Shown piece by piece: positions 37,532 through 51,628 of a DNA stretch of 64,000 bases. Position 1 is the first letter of the stretch, and each line of letters starts with the position of its first letter. This DNA is from Siphonodentalium dalli (lineage: Eukaryota > Mollusca > Scaphopoda > Gadilida > Siphonodentaliidae): assembly GCA_032622095.1 (NCBI GenBank), contig CP136064.1, forward strand, positions 183,130,209-183,194,208, read 5' to 3'. Under the pieces are notes generated by a model. The model was not told the origin of the DNA, made no database searches, and was given only the letters and a program-made list of their open reading frames with translations. The position numbers and the translations under genes were made by a program.

Positions 37532-38230
37532 CTTCAATGACCTTGACCCTAAGATTACCTTGACCTCTGATACTCGACATCATGGCGATTTCAAGGGCTA
37601 ATTTTGTGAGTTATATATAGCGATGTACGCGCTTATGACAATATGCAGAGCACAATATGGCTGCCCCTGTTAAAACTGCAGGTCACAGGGAGGCCTCTAC
37701 ATACCTATATTCCTGGGCCTGTAGCCGACGTGGGACCATGATCTCAATGTGACCTTGACCTCTAGAAACTAACATCGGGGACGAGTGAAATTGCGCGTAA
37801 AACACCGTATATGCTGGGCTATGGCGATTTGGACAAGCGCATTTTATAATCATATTACGCTCAACGGTGATTTATCGAAAAAAAAAAAAAAAAAATGTCC
37901 GTATCGCCCAGAATAGTTAGCGTACACGTTATAGCGCGCGTGCGACCGATTTAATTGCGTGTAACAATGCGCTACCGCAACATTTCAAAATGCTCGCGAA
38001 TCAGTAGAGTTATCATTTACTGTTATAATAACAAATTTAGTTTATGTTGAAAATCGACACAATTATTGTGGAAATAAACTGAAGAATACTGGAACTATTG
38101 GGCTCTATTCTGCAGATGGATGATTTGTGAAGTTCGCCCGTCCACACATATAAAAAAAATATATATAAAACACGGTATGTATCCAAATCCAATTCTTGGT
38201 TCCTTATGGGTACATCATTTAAAATGCTGA

Positions 38231-38339
38231 TTTTTTTGTTTGTTTGTTAGTTTAAACATATTTTATTGTATCATTTATGTACAAATGGGATTGGGGCACA
38301 AGTTATACAACTTAGATAGCCCCTCTCCCCATATAATTA
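38231..38339 (-). mobile_element. Old LINE 3'-end fragment, unit 5
   Basis: Orthologous to the unit 1 fragment. Confidence 0.8.
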
Positions 38340-38840
38340 CACACGTTATTATAACAACAATGTAGATCGAGTGAGACCTCCTATGTGTAATTCCCTCTAC
38401 CCAATTATGTCCTAATACATAATCTATCAAGTGGACGCGTCATATATTTACATAGCCCGTCTGTGTTAAACTAAATCCTGTCCAGGGTGATAGGTCAACT
38501 GTCAATTTGGTCACTCGTTTGATACCCCAATAACACACAGACCGTAACACGGACACGACTTCACAGATTGTTGGCCTAATCTGACATAATCACTTAAAGT
38601 GATCAGCAGAATAATTGGGCGTACTTTTCAAAGTGCAGCCGAATTGCTTCTGAAACCAGTTATTTATATCTATCACGTTAGATATCATTGTTAAGTGCTT
38701 TGAACTCTTAAATTTCACTGTCGTTGTGTGCTGCGTGGGCTAGTCTCAAATTATCGGCAGATTTTTTGAAAATAAATAATAATAGACACACGCAGCTCTG
38801 TATGGGAACAAATAATCAAAATGTTATATAAATATAAATA

Positions 38841-38984
38841 TAAGAAATGAATTAATGGGTGTGCATTATTGGGCGATACGGCGCAGTGGTCGTTGGGGGT
38901 ACAGTTCGCGGTTCACACAATGTGCCCCAAATGACCACAGCGCCGTATCCCACAATAACACACACCCACTACATTCATTTCTTA
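38841..38984. repeat. Foldback hairpin, unit 5
   Basis: Same left-arm variant as units 3 and 4. Confidence 0.85.
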
Positions 38985-39635
38985 GATAACCCTGATGGCA
39001 ATTTCTTATCGATAGCCATTCAACCAGACGTTATTCATTCGGGTATTTTTTCAGGTTGATCATATAGAAGCTTCGTCTGTGCCAGTTGTTTTGGTGTGAA
39101 ATGAACATAGGACGACACAGTTGGTAAACAGGTTAATATTATGTCACTCGTTTATCATGCCGTCAGGTACAACTTGTGCGACAACGTTAACCAGTTCACA
39201 CACTTGAACATTCTATCTATTTATCGGGGTAACTTTAGCATTCTTAATATGTTTTTGTGGCGTGACAGGTCATTCTCTCACAACGTCTTGGGCTATTCTT
39301 GTCGAATGATGCTGATTTGAAAACTTTGGAGATTAAACACTCTTAAATTATTCTTCTAAGTTTGTCTTTGAACTTTGGAGACATTTGCAAAGGACAAGAC
39401 TATCCGCATTATTTGACATTTTGAAATTTCCCCAAAAGACAATCCATTTTGAGAATGCCTGACACGATTTCACCATCTATCAACATTTCCGTTCTGAATA
39501 TAGCCCTCATCTCCTGAAGTGAGCTGCGTAGTATATAACATAGGAGACACAAGGATCCAACAGCACAGTGTGGAACAATGGGTCATTGACAAAGTGGTCA
39601 TGAATTGAAAGTCAGAGTTAGATATGTACAATGCA

Positions 39636-39641
39636 TTTATT
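39636..39641 (-). terminator. Polyadenylation signal, copy 5
   Basis: AATAAA at the conserved position. Confidence 0.55.
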
Positions 39642-40090
39642 AAATTTACAATACAGTTGATGACATGATTGTGGTAGATAAAAAGAAACATTTATGCAAA
39701 CGACCATCGTAGGGTGTCATTGCAGGGTATCATGGAGACACATTAGTTAAACACATAGAGCAACGTGTATAGATACCTGAACATTAGAACATGAGCATAC
39801 ATGTACATAACAAATTCCGTTGCCCGGTATCTTCGACTAAATATACGTGGAAAACTATACACGTGTATTGGTAATGATGTTGGAGCGTTGATTAACTAAG
39901 AAGAGAAATATATTAGAATTGTCTGAACAGGGACCACCAACGGAAACAGTGAAACAGTCCTGTGCTACTTCTCAGGCGATGCTCCGTCTATCCCGGTGAA
40001 TATCATCGTGTGAAGACCTTGCATGTCTGTTCGATGATTTTTGTCATGACATCTCATCGTGAATAGCACTGTTTAGAAGTTATTGGTGAT

Positions 40091-42164
40091 TCAGCACAGA
40101 CCGCATGTTTCCCTGCATCTCATTTGGATCCTGACGACTCGATCGCAGAGTCTCCTCAGTTGGTTGCATCTGGCGGCAGAATACGAATCTTCACAGGGAA
40201 CTGAAACAATTATAGGCGTATAGTAACAATTATAACCACGTTGTATTTAAGTTCTTTGTACATGGTTAAAGACACGGTTGGCCTTGGCGGTGGGTATCCT
40301 GTGAAAATATCTCCACCCGTCAAAAAACCGCCACAAACAGAAAGAACATAAAAATGTAGATATACTTTGTCCGTATACAAATAAGAAATATCGCATAAAC
40401 AGTATGTTATGGTCATATGTTTGACCATTGTTATGTAAACAAAAGCATAAAAAGTTACTTTTCTGGTGTTTGTTTATATTATGATGGTAAACATAAAGAG
40501 CGTTCTTTGTTGGTGAATACCTGATATGGAACTAATAAAGAGCGTTTATGCCATTTGTGTGTGATTAGCCAGTAGCATTGTACTGTCTTCTGTAACACAA
40601 TCAGGCTCTTGCTTAGGTAAAATATATAGTAGGTCTTTATGATAACATGCTGTTTACGCGATGGTCGTGGTGTATATGAACGAAACTGTATGCGTTTTAA
40701 TGTTTTTCTGTTTACGGTGTTTGGAACAAATATGAATATTTTCGACAATTATGGCCGCACGTGCCTTTAAAATAGAAATCAAAAAGATGTTGTATCTCTT
40801 CGCTGAACTTTCTTCATAAACTTGGGGCTATAAACTATTATTCGTTGGTAAGCGAGAACAGGTAAGGGGAGCCTCGGTCACTGGGAAATAATTTGTTCTA
40901 TGAATCAGCACAGGAAATGTGGCTATCTTACTTTACATAAATTTTGTTTGAAAATATCTTTTAAAAACACTTTAAGTGAAATGCATGCAATTCCAGAATG
41001 GTGTTTTTGTGTCTTATTTGTAATGTGGTTGAAACGTGCATTGCAAAGAAGTTCGATCTAATTTTTTGTTTGTTGTTGCCAGTGCTGTCGAGAAGATATA
41101 GCGCATCTTTAAGTAGAAGGCGTCATGTGACTTGTCCTTGAACTTTACGAAAAATACCTCCTACTTAAAGCAGCGGCTCGTAATGTTCAGGGTTCAGAAC
41201 TGAGATGAAACCAAATGATTAATTGCTCCTGTCAGTGCACGATCGGATCACCAACGACCGAGAGAAACACAGCTTGATATATTATTGCTTATAGATACTA
41301 CATGTCGCATAAAAGAACTCACTTATGTCGTATATAATTTATCGTTTCAGAAGAAAACATGGGTCCAGTGTTTGTTCTGCTCGGAACATTCAAGAGCATT
41401 CAGTTTCATTATGTTCCTGATATGGCAACAATACATAGGGTTTATATCACGTATTGTGGAGAGAGCTCACGAATTGATATGGCTTCGACAAGACACCTGC
41501 ATTCTAAACCATAACCCACAAAGTCACATAAGCTATGGGCACACTTAGCATAGTCTCGAGTTTTGTACCGCGTTGATCAGCAAAGCTGACGGGCAAACTT
41601 GTTCAACTGATCAGTTGCTAATTGTTCACAGACATTCGTTGAGTCAAATGACTTTCAGACTTTCAAGTACGCTTTTGTCAGCACCTATTCCCTGATTAAA
41701 CATGATTAAATTATGAACTTACGTGGTTCCGCTGTCGTTGTTGTTGGGATCTCAGCGTCGACGCCGAACATAGCTGATCCACTCTGCACGTTCTGTGTTC
41801 TCCCTTGAAGACCGTATCTGTACATTAAATGTTCGGCTAACCATTTGGATAGTTTGATTCTCTGCGCTTCGCTCATGGGAGTCATGGCTCCCTCATTCGT
41901 GTCCGGCCCATGGATGAGATCCGCGAATTGTATCTGAGTCCTTCTCTTAGCTGTTTCCATTGGTTCATCGTCTCTCTCGGTCGGTACGCCGCCGCCCGTT
42001 GTGGTGTCTGATGTGTGTTTTTCGTTTGAATTTTCTCTGCGGGATAGTCGTGCATACAGTTGATCCATTTCGTCGGTCGTAACGTAGCTTTGTTCCCCAA
42101 ATACATCAAGCATTATTATTGAGAAGATCACCGAAATGAACGCAACTTTTGTATACATCTGCAT
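40091..42164 (-). CDS. Secreted ShKT-domain protein, array copy 5
   Basis: Coding exons 42164-41723 and 40200-40091; intron 2 is 1522 bp. The translation is the same as copy 1. It shares the intron variants near 40802 and 41044 with copy 4. Confidence 0.8.
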
Positions 42165-42804
42165 CACAATTATTTCTCTGAAAAATAAAATTTCGAAATG
42201 AGTATACTACATGTATCACCAAATCGTGTGGTATTTCAGTGTTAGTCTTTCAAGAGTATTTAAAGGGTACATATGCCCAAGTATGGCGTGTGCACACATA
42301 ATTGTTGTGACCCCGGGACGTGACAGATGCAAAAAAAATAACTATGTTCAATTTGCTAGCTATGGTCAACTTTCTGTCGGATAACATAGCCATACGCAGG
42401 CAGATGAATGAAATATTTATATAACCACTTCGTATAATTTTTTGAAACGACAGGACAAAGCGACAGAGGTTTATCGGGTCTTTTTTAACTGTACGCACCG
42501 TCACGAGAGAGCGCTCTTTATTTCAAGATTAAAGTGGGTGATGTCCCTTTAAAATTCCGAACAAATTTTACAGGATGAGAACACTCTTACATGTATTTGT
42601 CGATCTAGCATATCCTTCATTTAAAAAATAACAACTTTTTGGCTGCTCATGAAAGATGTTCTATTCAGACCGCTCTATGCGGAATGTCTTTTAATTGCTG
42701 ATAAATATCATCGCATCTGAAACGAATTGTACATTCAAATACAGGCAAAATTTGCCAGTGTATGGACGTATTCCTGAAGCGTGTATGGTAGAGCATTGAC
42801 TTAC

Positions 42805-42883
42805 CTTTAGTACCGCGAGGTATGTTCGCCTGCTGTAAGTATGAATTGTTTGATTTGTTCTTCCAATGTGCACCTTATTTATA
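42805..42883 (-). promoter_or_regulatory. TATA promoter and exon 1, copy 5
   Basis: TATA box at 42883-42876 and donor after 42805. Intron 1 is 42804-42178, one base shorter than in the other copies because of a T lost near 42481. Confidence 0.6.
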
Positions 42884-43499
42884 GTGTCCTGTTCCGGATA
42901 ACCTGGCATGTCCGACGCTAATATGACACCACAAAGACAGTACTTTATTTTGGCAGTTATCTTGGATTGGGATAGGCTGAAATCATTCGGATAATCCCGG
43001 AGAATAAGACATCATAAAAGGAAATTAGCATTATTGGTCCGTATTGTGTGGATCATCGGATTAGGATAGGCCGAACTCATTCGGATAACCATGGCGAATC
43101 ACTGTATAGTCATGAAAATTTACCCAAAAATCCTGCTATTACAAGAATAGGAGAGATCGACACACGAACAAGCCGATTATAGTTTGAATATTATTGCGAA
43201 TTTAAACAATGAGTAATATGCCACGTGTATTGTCGATAATAACCTTACGCTGTGTATCGAATGATTCGGTGATTACTTTCACGACGGGATGACATGGGGT
43301 ATAATCTGATGGACTTTGGGTACGTTAAATTTTGCAGGCAATTCGACGTAGAGTGCTCTGAAAACATGAACATCTTACATACTGTACATGCCTCCCCGTT
43401 TACTTTTGGTTGTTATATAAGTGACATTTGTCCGAAATGAGCCTATCTGGCAAGATCTAGTGTAATAATTCCTGGAATTTCATTGCTATAATAAGCGAT

Positions 43500-43505
<6 letters not shown>

Positions 43506-43549
<44 letters not shown>
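43506..43549. repeat. (AT)22 microsatellite, unit 6
   Basis: Uninterrupted AT tract. Confidence 0.97.
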
Positions 43550-43552
<3 letters not shown>

Positions 43553-44417
43553 AAATGTTTTTGCAACAGATAGCCATTTTTGAATAAATTCATGAGAATT
43601 GTCCATGAAGTTTTTCCAGCCGTGTGAACGTAGTCTTATATATGGCAACGAAAATTGGTCAGACAAATACGCGTATACCGACTACAGCCAAGATTAATAT
43701 ATATAGTTGTTTTAGTTTAACATGTTAAAGATGCCCACACGGATTGGACAACGAATGAAGATAAGATACAAGCTATTATATTTTATGTCAGACTTGTGTC
43801 TTATACACACTCTCACCAGCGCGAAATGTGTGCATGGATACACAACGAAACATGCGTCTAACTTCAACCGCCATCTGAAGTGGCACCAACCACCGGACCA
43901 TGAATCTGGTGTTACGCAAATTCTCCTGTAAACGGTATTCAGTTTTCTGCCCAACAGAATTGACGGGTAGTATTTGTTCACAGTAACAGATCGTTGCTCG
44001 TGATCAACGAGAAACTCTTTTACTTATTATGCCAAGCATTTCATTCGTTAATCGCGATTATAAACATCCATACTTATTATATACTAAATGTTGATAAACC
44101 ACTCGCAGTGTCGTATCGTGCACCAGGTGTGTTGTCAATCATTTTATACACAATTGAGTGGTTCCAATATAATATTTATCTCATCGCATAATAATCTTTG
44201 AGGGGTTTACACGCCTGAGCTGTGTCAGGATGTGGAATGTTTAGACAGACTTACACAGTAAACTACCCTATTGTTAAGCTAGTGTACACCCTGAAGGAAT
44301 CTGCTCTCTGAAGACAATTAATTAAGCAGTTTTCTGCGTAAGTTCGTCTAAACTGTCCACCTCCTGACATAGCCCAGTCGTGGAAACCTCTTAATTCTAT
44401 TTCAGATAGAGAGGATG

Positions 44418-44758
44418 CACTCTTATAACTAATGTGTAGAAACGATTACACATCAAATGTGTAAACCCGGTTAATACACATAGCAATGTGTAGTTTTACA
44501 TACAAATACATTGACCAAGTGCCGTTCTACACATAATGTGTATATTTTGTTACACACAATTGTGTAAGAACATAGAGCTGTTGTGTATAAATGTGTAAAA
44601 ATTTACCCATTTATGTGTAAAAATTGTTACACAATTTGTGTACGAATATGAAACTACACATATACTACACAAATATGTTTAAGATCAAAATTGAATAATG
44701 ATTGTGTAGCAGGGCTACACATTTTGTGTAGAAAACCTACACATTAGTCATAAGAGTG
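44418..44758. mobile_element. TGTGTA element, unit 6
   Basis: Orthologous copy with both terminal repeats. Confidence 0.7.
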
Positions 44759-45586
44759 TGTGTTACGTTCAAGAATTCCACACGATTCGAGAACTTTTAT
44801 GTGTCACAGTAGATATATATGTAAACTAATATGGTTTATTTATTATGCAACATTATGTGCTGTCCGCCACACGCAATATGGCACACAGAAGACGAACCAG
44901 TAAGAACTTTGTGGCTCATTGTTTGATGCATAGTAAATATAATTCTGAATATGCCCACGTTCTGTATCATACGAATCTAACAATGGTCTAGTCACTGCTC
45001 ATCAAACATCATCCCTCATGAGGGTTTGCAAAAACATTATAATAATAATACGCTTTATCAGAGCCAGTATCACAAAATAGGAGGGGTGGAATTCGTCATG
45101 TGTAGGCATTATCATTACATGTAAATATAAACGATAAACGTTTTCGCAAAAAAATATATGAGAAAAAAACATTGATAACGCGTCTACTTCACAATTTGCT
45201 CACCCCAGTTAAATAGCCAAGGGTGTGCCCTTTCCAGAGATGCACATCGCGTCCTCGTACATTATGCCATCGCATAGTTATCGCGTTTTTGAAGAAAGCA
45301 CCCGCATCTCAGTGGGATTTACCCTTCGCTCCAGATAAATCTCGCACCAATCTGCCCTGAAAGGCGGACAGCTTTCACGAGTTCCTATCGCGTGAAAGAA
45401 ATTAGCGTGCAACCAGGCATAGCCGGTAATTCTCGTCAACATCGGAACGCGGGCTTTTTTTAAACATGCTGCTCGCCGTTGATGGCAGCGTGAGACATGC
45501 GATTTGGAGTCCATCCGACCATGGGTTGACTTCGCGGGCCAGGAAGGTTTCGCACCTCACCCGGACTTGATGTCATTCAAGTTGAT

Positions 45587-45606
45587 GGGGTGGGGGTGGG
45601 GGTGGG
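45587..45606 (+). other. G-quadruplex-type G run, unit 6
   Basis: Same four-run pattern. Confidence 0.75.
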
Positions 45607-46306
45607 CTTCAATGACCTTGACCCTAAGATTACCTTGACCTCTGATACTCGACATCATGGCGATTTCAAGGGCTAATTTTGTGAGTTATATATAGCGATG
45701 TACGCGCTTATGACAATATGCAGAGCACAATATGGCTGCCCCTGTTAAAACTGCAGGTCACAGGGAGGCCTCTACATACCTATATTCCTGGGCCTGTAGC
45801 CGACGTGGGACCATGATCTCAATGTGACCTTGACCTCTAGAAACTAACATCGGGGACGAGTGAAATTGCGCGTAAAACACCGTATATGCTGGGCTATGGC
45901 GATTTGGACAAGCGCATTTTATAATCATATTACGCTCAACGGTGATTTATCGAAAAAAAAAAAAAAAAAAATGTCCGTATCGCCCAGAATAGTTAGCGTA
46001 CACGTTATAGCGCGCGTGCGACCGATTTAATCGCGTGTAACAATGCGCTACCGCAACATTTCAAAATGCTCGCGAATCAGTAGAGTTATCATTTACTGTT
46101 ATAATAACAAATTTAGTTTATGTTGAAAATCGACACAATTATTGTGGAAATAAACTGAAGAATACTGGAACTATTGGGCTCTATTCTGCAGATGGATGAT
46201 TTGTGAAGTTCGCCCGTCCACACATATAAAAAAAATATATATAAAACACGGTATGTATCCAAATCCAATTCTTGGTTCCTTATGGGTACATCATTTAAAA
46301 TGCTGA

Positions 46307-46415
46307 TTTTTTTGTTTGTTTGTTAGTTTAAACATATTTTATTGTATCATTTATGTACAAATGGGATTGGGGCACAAGTTATACAACTTAGATAGCCCCT
46401 CTCCCCATATAATTA
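46307..46415 (-). mobile_element. Old LINE 3'-end fragment, unit 6
   Basis: Orthologous to the unit 1 fragment. Confidence 0.8.
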
Positions 46416-46916
46416 CACACGTTATTATAACAACAATGTAGATCGAGTGAGACCTCCTATGTGTAATTCCCTCTACCCAATTATGTCCTAATACATAATC
46501 TATCAAGTGGACGCGTCATATATTTACATAGCCCGTCTGTGTTAAACTAAATCCTGTCCAGGGTGATAGGTCAACTGTCAATTTGGTCACTCGTTTGATA
46601 CCCCAATAACACACAGACCGTAACACGGACACGACTTCACAGATTGTTGGCCTAATCTGACATAATCACTTAAAGTGATCAGCAGAATAATTGGGCGTAC
46701 TTTTCAAAGTGCAGCCGAATTGCTTCTGAAACCAGTTATTTATATCTATCACGTTAGATATCATTGTTAAGTGCTTTGAACTCTTAAATTTCACTGTCGT
46801 TGTGTGCTGCGTGGGCTAGTCTCAAATTATCGGCAGATTTTTTGAAAATAAATAATAATACACACACGCAGCTCTGTATGGGAACAAATAATCAAAATGT
46901 TATATAAATATAAATA

Positions 46917-47060
46917 TAAGAAATGAATTAATGGGTGTGCATTATTGGGCGATACGGCGCAGTGGTCGTTGGGGGCACAGTTCGCGGTTCACACAATGTG
47001 CCCCAAATGACCACAGCGCCGTATCCCACAATAACACACACCCACTACATTCATTTCTTA
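46917..47060. repeat. Foldback hairpin, unit 6
   Basis: Same form as unit 2. Confidence 0.85.
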
Positions 47061-47711
47061 GATAACCCTGATGGCAATTTCTTATCGATAGCCATTCAAC
47101 CAGACGTTATTCATTCGGGTATTTTTTCAGGTTGATCATATAGAAGCTTCGTCTGTGCCAGTTGTTTTGGTGTGAAATGAACATAGGACGACACAGTTGG
47201 TAAACAGGTTAATATTATGTCACTCGTTTATCATGCCGTCAGGTACAACTTGTGCGACAACGTTAACCAGTTCACACACTTGAACATTCTATCTATTTAT
47301 CGGGGTAACTTTAGCATTCTTAATATGTTTTTGTGGCGTGACAGGTCATTCTCTCACAACGTCTTGGGCTATTCTTGTCGAATGATGCTGATTTGAAAAC
47401 TTTGGAGATTAAACACTCTTAAATTATTCTTCTAAGTTTGTCTTTGAACTTTGGAGACATTTGCAAAGGACAAGACTATCCGCATTATTTGACATTTTGA
47501 AATTTCCCCAAAAGACAATCCATTTTGAGAATGCCTGACACGATTTCACCATCTATCAACATTTCCGTTCTGAATATAGCCCTCATCTCCTGAAGTGAGC
47601 TGCGTAGTATATAACATAGGAGACACAAGGATCCAACAGCACAGTGTGGAACAATGGGTCATTGACAAAGTGGTCATGAATTGAAAGTCAGAGTTAGATA
47701 TGTACAATGCA

Positions 47712-47717
47712 TTTATT
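47712..47717 (-). terminator. Polyadenylation signal, copy 6
   Basis: AATAAA at the conserved position. Confidence 0.55.
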
Positions 47718-48166
47718 AAATTTACAATACAGTTGATGACATGATTGTGGTAGATAAAAAGAAACATTTATGCAAACGACCATCGTAGGGTGTCATTGCA
47801 GGGTATCATGGAGACACATTAGTTAAACACATAGAGCAACGTGTATAGATACCTGAACATTAGAACATGAGCATACATGTACATAACAAATTCCGTTGCC
47901 CGGTATCTTCGACTAAATATACGTGGAAAACTATACACGTGTATTGGTAATGATGTTGGAGCGTTGATTAACTAAGAAGAGAAATATATTAGAATTGTCT
48001 GAACAGGGACCACCAACGGAAACAGTGAAACAGTCCTGTGCTACTTCTCAGGCGATGCTCCGTCTATCCCGGTGAATATCATCGTGTGAAGACCTTGCAT
48101 GTCTGTTCGATGATTTTTGTCATGACATCTCATCGTGAATAGCACTGTTTAGAAGTTATTGGTGAT

Positions 48167-50240
48167 TCAGCACAGACCGCATGTTTCCCTGCATCTCATT
48201 TGGATCCTGACGACTCGATCGCAGAGTCTCCTCAGTTGGTTGCATCTGGCGGCAGAATACGAATCTTCACAGGGAACTGAAACAATTATAGGCGTATAGT
48301 AACAATTATAACCACGTTGTATTTAAGTACTTTGTACATGGTTAAAGACACGGTTGGCCTTGGCGGTGGGTATCCTGTGAAAATATCTCCACCCGTCAAA
48401 AAACCGCCACAAACAGAAAGAACATAAAAATGTAGATATACTTTGTCCGTATACAAATAAGAAATATCGCATAAACAGTATGTTATGGTCATATGTTTGA
48501 CCATTGTTATGTAAACAAAAGCATAAAAAGTTACTTTTCTGGTGTTTGTTTATATTATGATGGTAAACATAAAGAGCGTTCTTTGTTGGTGAATACCTGA
48601 TATGGAACTAATAAAGAGCGTTTATGCCATTTGTGTGTGATTAGCCAGTAGCATTGTACTGTCTTCTGTAACACAATCAGGCTCTTGCTTAGGTAAAATA
48701 TATAGTAGGTCTTTATGATAACATGCTGTTTACGCGATGGTCGTGGTGTATATGAACGAAACTGTATGCGTTTTAATGTTTTTCTGTTTACGGTGTTTGG
48801 AACAAATATGAATATTTTCGACAATTATGGCCGCACGTGCCTTTAAAATAGAAATCAAAAAGATGTTGTATCTCTTCACTGAACTTTCTTCATAAACTTG
48901 GGGCTATAAACTATTATTCGTTGGTAAGCGAGAACAGGTAAGGGGAGCCTCGGTCACTGGGAAATAATTTGTTCTATGAATCAGCACAGGAAATGTGGCT
49001 ATCTTACTTTACATAAATTTTGTTTGAAAATATCTTTTAAAAACACTTTAAGTGAAATGCATGCAATTCCAGAATGGTGTTTTTGTGTCTTATTTGTAAT
49101 GTGGTTGAAACGTGCATTGAAAAGAAGTTCGATCTAATTTTTTGTTTGTTGTTGCCAGTGCTGTCGAGAAGATATAGCGCATCTTTAAGTAGAAGGCGTC
49201 ATGTGACTTGTCCTTGAACTTTACGAAAAATACCTCCTACTTAAAGCAGCGGCTCGTAATGTTCAGGGTTCAGAACTGAGATGAAACCAAATGATTAATT
49301 GCTCCTGTCAGTGCACGATCGGATCACCAACGACCGAGAGAAACACAGCTTGATATATTATTGCTTATAGATACTACATGTCGCATAAAAGAACTCACTT
49401 ATGTCGTATATAATTTATCGTTTCAGAAGAAAACATGGGTCCAGTGTTTGTTCTGCTCGGAACATTCAAGAGCATTCAGTTTCATTATGTTCCTGATATG
49501 GCAACAATACATAGGGTTTATATCACGTATTGTGGAGAGAGCTCACGAATTGATATGGCTTCGACAAGACACCTGCATTCTAAACCATAACCCACAAAGT
49601 CACATAAGCTATGGGCACACTTAGCATAGTCTCGAGTTTTGTACCGCGTTGATCAGCAAAGCTGACGGGCAAACTTGTTCAACTGATCAGTTGCTAATTG
49701 TTCACAGACATTCGTTGAGTCAAATGACTTTCATACTTTCAAGTACGCTTTTGTCAGCACCTATTCCCTGATTAAACATGATTAAATTATGAACTTACGT
49801 GGTTCCGCTGTCGTTGTTGTTGGGATCTCAGTGTCGACGCCGAACATAGCTGATCCACTCTGCACGTTCTGTGTTCTCCCTTGAAGACCGTATCTGTACA
49901 TTAAATGTTCGGCTAACCATTTGGATAGTTTGATTCTCTGCGCTTCGCTCATGGGAGTCATGGCTCCCTCATTCGTGTCCGGCCCATGGATGAGATCCGC
50001 GAATTGTATCTGAGTCCTTCTCTTAGCTGTTTCCATTGGTTCATCGTCTCTCTCGGTCGGTACGCCGCCGCCCGTTGTGGTGTCTGATGTGTGTTTTTCG
50101 TTTGAATTTTCTCTGCGGGATAGTCGTGCATACAGTTGATCCATTTCGTCGGTCGTAACGTAGCTTTGTTCCCCAAATACATCAAGCATTATTATTGAGA
50201 AGATCACCGAAATGAACGCAACTTTTGTATACATCTGCAT
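48167..50240 (-). CDS. Secreted ShKT-domain protein, array copy 6 (Ala137Thr)
   Basis: Coding exons 50240-49799 and 48276-48167; intron 2 is 1522 bp. One base change near 49831 turns Ala137 into Thr, just before the Thr-rich linker. It is the only amino-acid difference seen among the seven copies. Signal peptide, dibasic sites, cysteines and splice signals are unchanged, so the copy should be as functional as the others. Confidence 0.8.
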
Positions 50241-50881
50241 CACAATTATTTCTCTGAAAAATAAAATTTCGAAATGAGTATACTACATGTATCACCAAAT
50301 CGTGTGGTATTTCAGTGTTAGTCTTTCAAGAGTATTTAAAGGGTACATATGCCCAAGTATGGCGTGTGCACACATAATTGTTGTGACCCCGGGACGTGAC
50401 AGATGCAAAAAAAATAACTATGTTCAATTTGCTAGCTATGGTCAACTTTCTGTCGGATAACATAGCCATACGCAGGCAGATGAATGAAATATTTATATAA
50501 CCACTTCGTATAATTTTTTGAAACGACAGGACAAAGCGACAGAGGTTTATCGGGTCTTTTTTTAACTGTACGCACCGTCACGAGAGAGCGCTCTTTATTT
50601 CAAGATTAAAGTGGGTGATGTCCCTTTAAAATTCCGAACAAATTTTACAGGATGAGAACACTCTTACATGTATTTGTCGATCTAGCATATCCTTCATTTA
50701 AAAAATAACAACTTTTTGGCTGCTCATGAAAGATGTTCTATTCAGACCGCTCTATGCGGAATGTCTTTTAATTGCTGATAAATATCATCGCATCTGAAAC
50801 GAATTGTACATTCAAATACAGGCAAAATTTGCCAGTGTATGGACGTATTCCTGAAGCGTGTATGGTAGAGCATTGACTTAC

Positions 50882-50960
50882 CTTTAGTACCGCGAGGTAT
50901 GTTCGCCTGCTGTAAGTATGAATTGTTTGATTTGTTCTTCCAATGTGCACCTTATTTATA
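50882..50960 (-). promoter_or_regulatory. TATA promoter and exon 1, copy 6
   Basis: TATA box at 50960-50953 and donor after 50882. Intron 1 is 50881-50254. Confidence 0.6.
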
Positions 50961-51577
50961 GTGTCCTGTTCCGGATAACCTGGCATGTCCGACGCTAATA
51001 TGACACCACAAAGACAGTACTTTATTTTGGCAGTTATCTTGGATTGGGATAGGCTGAAATCATTCGGATAATCCCGGAGAATAAGACATCATAAAAGGAA
51101 ATTAGCATTATTGGTCCGTATTGTGTGGATCATCGGATTAGGATAGGCCGAACTCATTCGGATAACCATGGCGAATCACTGTATAGTCATGAAAATTTAC
51201 CCAAAAATCCTGCTATTACAAGAATAGGAGAGATCGACACACGAACAAGCCGATTATAGTTTGAATATTATTGCGAATTTAAACAATGAGTAATATGCCA
51301 CGTGTATTGTCGATAATAACCTTACGCTGTGTATCGAATGATTCGGTGATTACTTTCACGACGGGGATGACATGGGGTATAATCTGATGGACTTTGGGTA
51401 CGTTAAATTTTGCAGGCAATTCGACGTAGAGTGCTCTGAAAACATGAACATCTTACATACTGTACATGCCTCCCCGTTTACTTTTGGTTGTTATATAAGT
51501 GACATTTGTCCGAAATGAGCCTATCTGGCAAGATCTAGTGTAATAATTCCTGGAATTTCATTGCTATAATAAGCGAT

Positions 51578-51583
<6 letters not shown>

Positions 51584-51625
<42 letters not shown>
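51584..51625. repeat. (AT)21 microsatellite, unit 7
   Basis: Uninterrupted AT tract. Confidence 0.97.

Positions 51626-51628
<3 letters not shown>

Larger units (their letters stand above)
34190..42260. repeat. Array unit 5 (8071 bp)
   Basis: First unit with G in place of C near 35250, a variant shared with units 6-8. It still shares the spacer variants near 38783 and 38900 with units 3 and 4. Shortest AT repeat, 19 dinucleotides. Confidence 0.95.
42261..50336. repeat. Array unit 6 (8076 bp)
   Basis: Private marks: one T lost near 42481, one G lost near 43288, and the only amino-acid change seen in the gene (49831 region, Ala to Thr). AT repeat of 22 dinucleotides. Confidence 0.95.
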
